From the NCBI GenBank assembly GCA_032207245.1, contig CM063501.1:62078793-62142792 (forward strand): 64,000 nucleotides of DNA, in the 5' to 3' direction. Below the pieces are notes generated by a model. It searched no databases and was not told where the DNA came from. It saw only the letters and a list, made by a program, of their open reading frames with translations. Within the stretch, counting starts at the first letter, position 1, and the number at the start of each line of letters is the position of its first letter. The position numbers and the translations under genes are program-made. This document shows, in pieces, positions 57,994 to 64,000 of this stretch. This DNA is from Pardosa pseudoannulata. Lineage: Eukaryota; Arthropoda; Arachnida; Araneae; Lycosidae.

Positions 57994-59160
57994 GTTCGGG
58001 GCTAACGGGGTTTTTTTTAGTCAAGCCTAATTATGTTAAATCTGTTACAATATTATTGATAACGTATTTGATATTACAATAACATTGTCTGGAAAAGCAG
58101 TCACATTTGCCTTTTTTTTGCGTAATATATTACTCAAATTAAACTTAAAACATTGATTTATTCTCCATTTTTATTTTTTTTTCTTCTGCAACAGCAAATG
58201 TAAGCATATTTTGAAAACGACTCAAAGTACTGAAAAGTGAAGCGCTATATAAAAGATAAACCTATTCGTCATGATTTCAGTCAATGTACTACCGAAAAAG
58301 CACACTTATGTACCGGGCTCGAAAAATACTAACATGTCGATCTAAAACGACAAAGTTATAATAGCAGATATACGAAAATTCGACAGACTGTTTATAGGAT
58401 TACCATCTACCTTCGCTGAAAAGGAAAACTGCTTGTGTAATATATTCTAAAAACTAGTTTAAATTTTGAAATAAGCAAATTTCACTTGGAAACTTTAAAT
58501 ATCCAGAAAGAAAGCTGGGCGTAAAACGGCTTGTAGATTAATAATAGAGATTGACTTCTTCATTTTTGACGGCATTATACAAAGTGAAAAATTGATGCCA
58601 ATCAAAAAAAAAAAATATTTAAAGAAAAAGTTTTCTTGAATTTTTTTAGGGTAACAGGAGAAATACATGAGAAAAATATTAGTTATTTAAACCAAGGGGT
58701 GAAAGCATCTTCGTACAAAGGAGAAAATAAATGCTATAATTTCTATAACAACAGTAATATGAAATATACACAATTACTAATAACTTAACATTAATGATTC
58801 TAATAAACTTAGAGCAAATATATTAAATTATAATATGATTTTGTCTGTGTTTATAATAACAAACCCTGTTTCCCTTTTTAAAATACTTTAAAATATAAAT
58901 ATCAATCAAAAAATTGTTTGCTATATTTACTTTATTAAACTTTTTTTCTTGCTTAGCTTTGACTCGGAACACTAAGGTAATTTTGCTACAAGATATAAAG
59001 ATACAAGCTATAATTAGAAACCAACTGTTCTATTCTCTAAATGAAACAGTCTTTATATCAGCGTTTTGTAGAGTTAATTCACATGACGTACACACACATA
59101 TATTTTGAAGTCTTAAACCAGAAGGTGGGGTCAATTTCGATTCTAAAGGCTTTTATTCTT
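57994..59160. other. Intergenic stretch
   Basis: No gene or known repeat identified; scattered short open frames only. Confidence 0.45.
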
Positions 59161-59425
59161 CAAAAATAATTGTATTCCACATCATCGGCAAGAACTTCCG
59201 ATTCATTTTGTTTTCAACTCTCTTTCCTTCTACGTTGCCAATCGCGGAAAACTAAAAACAGCCAAATAAATCTCGAGCTCGATTCTGACACCAACAGCTT
59301 CAAGTCGATTCTGAAGGGCGACGAACATTCGGAGATGTTCCACAAAACTATCCTGCAATCAGCAGGATTTGGATCCCGTGGACTCTGAAACCGGAAGGTA
59401 GCGCAATACTTATTCGGTTCTCACT
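59161..59425 (-). mobile_element. SINE A-related, diverged copy
   Basis: On the minus strand, GAATGTTCGTCGCCCTTCAG, then AATCGACTTGAAGCTGTTGG, parallels the SINE A body (GATGTTCGTAGCCGTTCGGAATCGGCTTTAAGC). Upstream of it, GAGTCCACGGGATCCAAATCC sits where the tRNA-like B-box would be. It may be a sister subfamily. Confidence 0.5.
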
Positions 59426-59913
59426 CAGCTGTTTAGGCTGAGATTAATAATAATTAAGTTACATAAAACATAAGCTATTTCTATTCTTGATGAACACCAA
59501 ATGCCGATTTTTATAATTAGTAAAAATGTATTCTCAAAAAGAAATTAATTTTAAGCAGTGCAAATTTGGATCATGCAGTTTTCTACAACGGGTGAGAATG
59601 TCTTTACAAATTTTTATAGAATACACAGGGCAGTGCGGTAGATTTCCTTAGTATGATGAACATCTTCGAGATGCCACCTCTTAAAAGAAAGTGATTGCGC
59701 TGAGACTAGGAATCTATTTTGAAAATGGCAGCACAGTAATATCTGATTACAAAGAATATTTACAGCCCACTGCCCGAAAGAAATTTTCAATACGATAAAA
59801 ATAAACCGCATGTAATAATTGGCAGGCAACGATTTTTTTAAAACAATTTTTGCCGTTGCGATTAGAATGTTTTACACATCTAATATTTAAGCAAATAAAA
59901 TTTTAAAGCTTAC

Positions 59914-59980
59914 CGGCGAGAACAAGCAGAGATATCGAAAGCCCAAACATGGCAAATATCAATGATAATGACGTTGTCAT
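59914..59980 (-). CDS. Candidate first coding exon with signal peptide, gene unknown
   Basis: ATG at 59978-59980 (A at -3) opens a 22-codon frame, MTTSLSLIFAMFGLSISLLV then LA, ending in phase 1 on the strong donor GTAAGC. The hydrophobic core with small residues before the splice site looks like a secretory signal peptide, as often encoded by a short first exon. CpG content fits its surroundings. I could not identify downstream exons toward 48 kb, so the gene is unnamed and chance is possible. Confidence 0.4.
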
Positions 59981-60194
59981 TCTTTAAAAGTAAATGGAAT
60001 AAAACTTACAGTACACATTCTTAAAAAAATAAATAGATTTTATCAAATTGAATTATTTATTACTAAATATTGGACGGAACAATTGCTTGACGGAAGGTCA
60101 GTACATGAACTAAATCTTATTCTGACATATTTAGCGTCGAAACCAGAAACTCGCCAAGGTTGGCGCTTGGTCCATTGAATTTGGAGTAACAAAC

Positions 60195-60430
60195 ACATGA
60201 ATTCTTTGTACGTCTATTATATATCCTTTATTTTGTATGATGCATCACCACAAATATCAATTGCACATCCTCTTCAAAATTGAAAGTAGGTAACCGTTTC
60301 CCAAGATGACCGTGTTGTCTGAGTAGAGCTCAAGTTCTGTGTTTTGGAGGAAGATCACAGCAAATATTAGTTAAATTGAGATTTTTTGTTCTACAGATAT
60401 TTCGTTCTAAAACGAACTTTTCTCGAAAAT
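60195..60430 (+). repeat. Dispersed repeat family R2, upstream copy
   Basis: Second copy of family R2. It keeps GACCGTGTTGT where the intronic copy reads AACCATGTTAT. Non-coding, class unknown; it could be the 3' end of a retroposon. Confidence 0.65.
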
Positions 60431-60878
60431 AATACTTCCTTTACTCATAATTAAGAAGTAATAAAAATTAAAAATTCAATATTATTCTCGGCAAATAATA
60501 TATTTTTAATTTTGTTTTCTAGAACTGGACTTTAAAAAGATGGAATTGTTCAAAAAAACGTTACAACTACACGTTGATATCAGTTGCATTCTTGTAATTA
60601 CGGTAGCATTAATGTAATACTGAATTTTTTCGTTATACGGATTTCAGTCAAAAATGGAGGTGCATAACTAGGTGTTATAATAATTCTACATAAAGGTAAA
60701 CAATAAAGTTATGCTTTTAAGGCGAATAGTTTTTGAGTTATGTCTAACAACGTTAATAAACGTTAGACTGAAATGTTTCGTTATATGAAGCAGAGATTGC
60801 AATTAAAAGAGGATGTACAAGATTAGGTGATACGAATATCCCAAATAGAAAAAAGTATCAATATTGAAGAGCTAATTA

Positions 60879-61670
60879 CAGGGTTTCTGCCAAAATAAAA
60901 TTTTTCAAATCCATGACTTTTCATGACTTTCCCTGATTTAGCGGATCATTTTCCATGACTTTAAAAAGCTTTCATTAAAGTATATATGAATAAAACTTCT
61001 GATGTACATACAAATAAAATATATGCTTTTAGAGAAATTACAGGAATTTTATCATAAAAAAAACTATAAACTTACTTTATAAGTGTTAATAAACTCACAT
61101 ACATAAAAATAAATTGTTGTATCTACATACCTAAGTTTAATCATATAGCAATTTTTCAATCAAAAGGTTTCCAATTTGAATTCAGAGTATTTTGGTATTA
61201 TCCAGGTGACCATGAATAATAGCCAAATATAACCCTATAATGTTTATATACAATATCCCTAGAGATAAACTTATATTTTGGGCAAAAATCTTAACTAATT
61301 TTTATTAAAAAATAATTATTACTATATTAATAAAATTTTAATCTACAACTTAAGAAAAAACCAGAATAATATACATTTACCCACCCATTAAGCTTTCTTG
61401 CTTTGAGTTTCCTTGGTGAACAAATTTTACTTGGCAATAGGGTCAATAAGATAATACATAAATACTAAACTCATTAACTTCAGCCAAATGACAAATAAAA
61501 ATAGAATTAAACAATTCAATGCATTTTTATTTAATCGGTAGTTTAGCGGATCCATGACTTTCCATGACTTTTACTCATTTTACTTGAAAAATCAAGACTT
61601 TCCATGACAAAATTAATCCATTGTCTAAATCCATGATTTTCCCTGACTTTCCAGGTGCGCGGAAGCCATG
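60879..61670. mobile_element. Non-autonomous element with CATGACTTTCC terminal arrays
   Basis: The left end CAGGGTTTCTGCC and the inverted right end CATGGCTTCCGCG match at 9 of 13. TAATTA occurs on both sides (60873-60878 and 61671-61676). Near each end CCATGACTTT or its variants repeat (left 60922-60965; right 61550-61640). Both ends also share a TTTAGCGGATC motif. Non-coding centre. DNA transposon of uncertain superfamily. Confidence 0.7.
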
Positions 61671-61924
61671 TAATTATTTTTAAATTATGCGCAAAAATTG
61701 CATTGTATTGAAATTTTTCGTTATATAGAATTATATATTCGTAATATTTTCGAATATATTCGTTATATTTTTGACTGGTAGTTAGGAAAAATCAAACATC
61801 TATTAAGGGTTTTTATACCTAAGAAGTTTTTTCTGGCGTTTTTTAAGGAAATTTTACAAACAAAATGTGACTGCAAGGATAAATGTACAATTTGAAAGGG
61901 ATTCATAAACAACAGTGTACGACC

Positions 61925-62095
61925 TTTAGCTTGTTCTGCGCCGAACAATGGCCGAAGGGTAGGGTTATCGGCGAATCCAGCTGTTGGCATGGATGTTCGT
62001 AGCTGTTCGGAATCAGCATTAAGCTGTAAGTTCCGGTCTCATTAGCCCTCGTGTAACAAAACAGTACACCTTCGCACTCCATATCTAAGTTTGTT
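61925..62095 (+). mobile_element. SINE family A copy
   Basis: GGCGAATCCAGCTGTTGGCA, GGATGTTCGTAGCTGTTCGG, AGTTCCGGTCTCATTAGCCC and CTCGTGTAACAAAAC follow the family order. Most CpGs are retained. The open frame at 61763-61990 runs into it and is not considered real. Confidence 0.8.
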
Positions 62096-62807
62096 CAGCT
62101 CCCACTTCCACTCCCTTAAAACTTAAGAACAGGGTTTATACTGGAGGAAAGTAATCAGAGGTTTAGGTACTAAGTTTAGAGCTAAAAATTATAATTACAA
62201 TCATTACTGTAATTACTTTCATACTTTTGTATCCTCTTGTTACATATTTGCAGTATAAACGAAAAAGTAAAGTAATTTCCCTAGAGATTTTTAAAAGAGG
62301 GTGTTATTGATTGTTGCTGCTACACAGCAATTAGCATAATTTGTTCGTGGAATCCCAAACAAATGACGACACTAGTTTGCTTTTCATGCCAAGGTTTCAT
62401 TTATTGTTTGATCAGTAACGAATGATTATTACTAGATTTAAGCTTGGATTAGTTAAATTAGTAAAGACCGAGAAGTCTAAAATTAGATTTTCTACAAAGG
62501 TAGGCTCAAACTCTTTATGTTAAAATGTTTTTGTACAAGAAAACTTATTTTAATAATACATTTACAACAATACTTAAAAAAAATATTTTTTTTTTTGGTT
62601 GATGCAGATAAATTTTTTATTTCAATATATCTTTGTTTTTATGCCCTAAATTTTCTAACCCATTTACGAAGGAATCATTCCTACTGAATATAATGTTGCT
62701 GTATATATAAAATTAAATTGATTACTAAAAGTAAAAGAAAATTCAAACAACTTTTGAAATTACAACTCGTTCTCATTAATTAACGTACTGTAAATTTAAT
62801 CATTGTT
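62096..62807. other. Intergenic stretch
   Basis: AT-rich with no recognisable gene or repeat. Confidence 0.45.
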
Positions 62808-62811
62808 TTAA

Positions 62812-63151
62812 CCCAATATCTGCTGAGACCCGATAAGTTTTTTTAATCTCACTAAATGATTGGTTGTTTTTGTAAATTTAATTTTCAAATTTTTAGGATA
62901 GTATTGCTTCTTACCCGGATTTTGCACTGATTTTTTTTTATTAGTTTATACCTATTACATATATTGGCAACATATGGTGCGGTAATTCATAATATAATTA
63001 CTCTAATACTTTATGCTTGTATATCACATGTGATAAACAATGAACTATAAGCTTTTATGCATTTTATATTTTATATCATGGTGTATCATATGTGATTACT
63101 AGCGTATAAAGCACTAGATTATCATATATGATGTACAGGACAGACATAGGG
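62812..63151. mobile_element. piggyBac-type MITE with TTAA target site and internal palindromes
   Basis: 340 bp between TTAA (62808-62811) and TTAA (63152-63155). The termini CCCAATATCTGCTGAGACC and CCCTATGTCTGTCCTGTAC are imperfect inverted repeats. The right third contains three 12-bp palindromes of form ATCAYATRTGAT. Non-coding. Confidence 0.75.
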
Positions 63152-63155
63152 TTAA

Positions 63156-64000
63156 AGATTATAAGTATTTTTAGCTTTTAGACATTAATAATATAAATAC
63201 AACACGTCAATTTTCCGTAAAAGAAAAAAATCGATATGTATAAATTTCATATTTGAGTATTTAAGAAACCAATATTTTTCTCCCACGTCCAGCAAAATGC
63301 TGCCCACGAATTTAACTTCTGACAGACAACCAGGACAAATATCTAGGTTTTCTGTCCATAGAGCAGGCACCTGCCTGTAAGCTTCCTAACATCGCATTTC
63401 TGAGTGCCTGGACTGAAGAGTTATCAAAGGTATTCGTACAAACATTTGTAATTTTTCCCTTAAAGAAAATGACTTTTATACGTGTCACTTTAGCTGCAGT
63501 ATTGTTTGCTCACTCGGGACATAAGCACCATACTTCAGCTCTTTCTTATCTCGACATTTCCAGAAATTAATCTCGATTATGAGCAGAGGTCTCAGAATGA
63601 TTAACCCACCATCTGGAAGGAATATATGGTTGACAAAGTAGGTCGCTGCGACGACAAAAATAATTTGCATTATCGCAGCGCGAATCAACCTTATTCCCAG
63701 TAACATCTCATTGCTAAGAGCTCCGTTCGCTGTGTTAGTGTGAAGGTCACAAGTTCAATTCTCCTCTGGAAGAAGTATTTATTTATTTTCTTTTTACTCG
63801 CATTTGAACGAATGAAAATAGAAAGCTCTAAACATTTGTTTTGCGGCGTAAGGTTATGTTAAGTTTGTTCGCCTGCAAAATAATCTTTTTTTTTTTTTCT
63901 TAACAGAAATTACCAAGGAGGAACCATTCCTGATTATTTTTTTATAAACAAAGGTTCTTGGAAACAAAATACAATTATAAATTTTCTTTCCCATGGATTT
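63156..64000. other. Terminal stretch of window
   Basis: Holds a tRNA-like motif near 63715-63765 (CACAAGTTCAATTCTCC, B-box-like), perhaps the head of a further SINE. A 73-codon minus frame (63485-63706) has one hydrophobic segment but no recognised family. No gene is supported. Confidence 0.4.

Noticed and set aside
63485..63706. 73-codon minus-strand frame with a hydrophobic segment
   Set aside because: No family resemblance and it overlaps a tRNA-like repeat motif; chance is likely.
63700..63775. Possible tRNA gene (CACAAGTTCAATTC)
   Set aside because: Only the T-arm-like part is present; it is more likely a SINE head fragment.

Overview
This is AT-rich eukaryotic DNA, most likely from an arthropod and perhaps a chelicerate such as a spider. 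That placement is an inference from three things: a very intron-rich gene, long (AT)n microsatellites, and many tRNA-headed SINEs and short inverted-repeat DNA transposons. Nothing bacterial is present: no operons, ribosome binding sites or CRISPR arrays.

One gene dominates the window. Positions 47849 down to 691 (minus strand) hold what looks like a complete coding region for an ASAP-family Arf GTPase-activating protein (ASAP1/ASAP2 type). I resolved 27 coding exons. All have GT-AG introns, every phase is compatible, and the joined frame is 3030 bases (1009 residues plus stop). The domain order is N-terminal BAR (about 1-280), PH (about 309-402), ArfGAP zinc finger (about 425-550), ankyrin repeats (about 583-675), a Ser/Pro-rich linker (about 711-940) and a C-terminal SH3 (about 948-1008). 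This is the standard ASAP layout for a scaffold that senses membrane curvature and phosphoinositides, inactivates Arf and recruits adhesion or cytoskeletal partners.

The introns carry many decayed mobile elements: two copies of a roughly 375-bp tRNA-headed SINE (family B), several copies of another SINE (family A), three hAT-type non-autonomous elements, a long-armed fold-back element, two TTAA-flanked piggyBac-type MITEs (one inserted in a LINE relic), a Tc1/mariner-like transposase relic, and AT microsatellites.

From 47.85 kb to the end, the sequence upstream of the gene is visibly richer in CpG. It holds a Tigger/pogo-like relic with part of its transposase, an 881-bp hAT element with a perfect 8-bp target duplication inside a Jockey-like LINE relic, more SINEs, a third TTAA MITE, a roughly 790-bp element with terminal arrays of a CATGACTTTCC motif, and some striking hairpins. 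A 67-bp candidate first exon (59914-59980, minus strand) reads as a signal peptide ending on a good splice donor. No other convincing gene was found there.

The most interesting cross-scale signal is that copies of the same repeat families have lost most CpGs (to TpG/CpA) inside the ASAP gene but keep them upstream. This fits germline methylation confined to the gene body. I did not find a wholly new multi-gene system.
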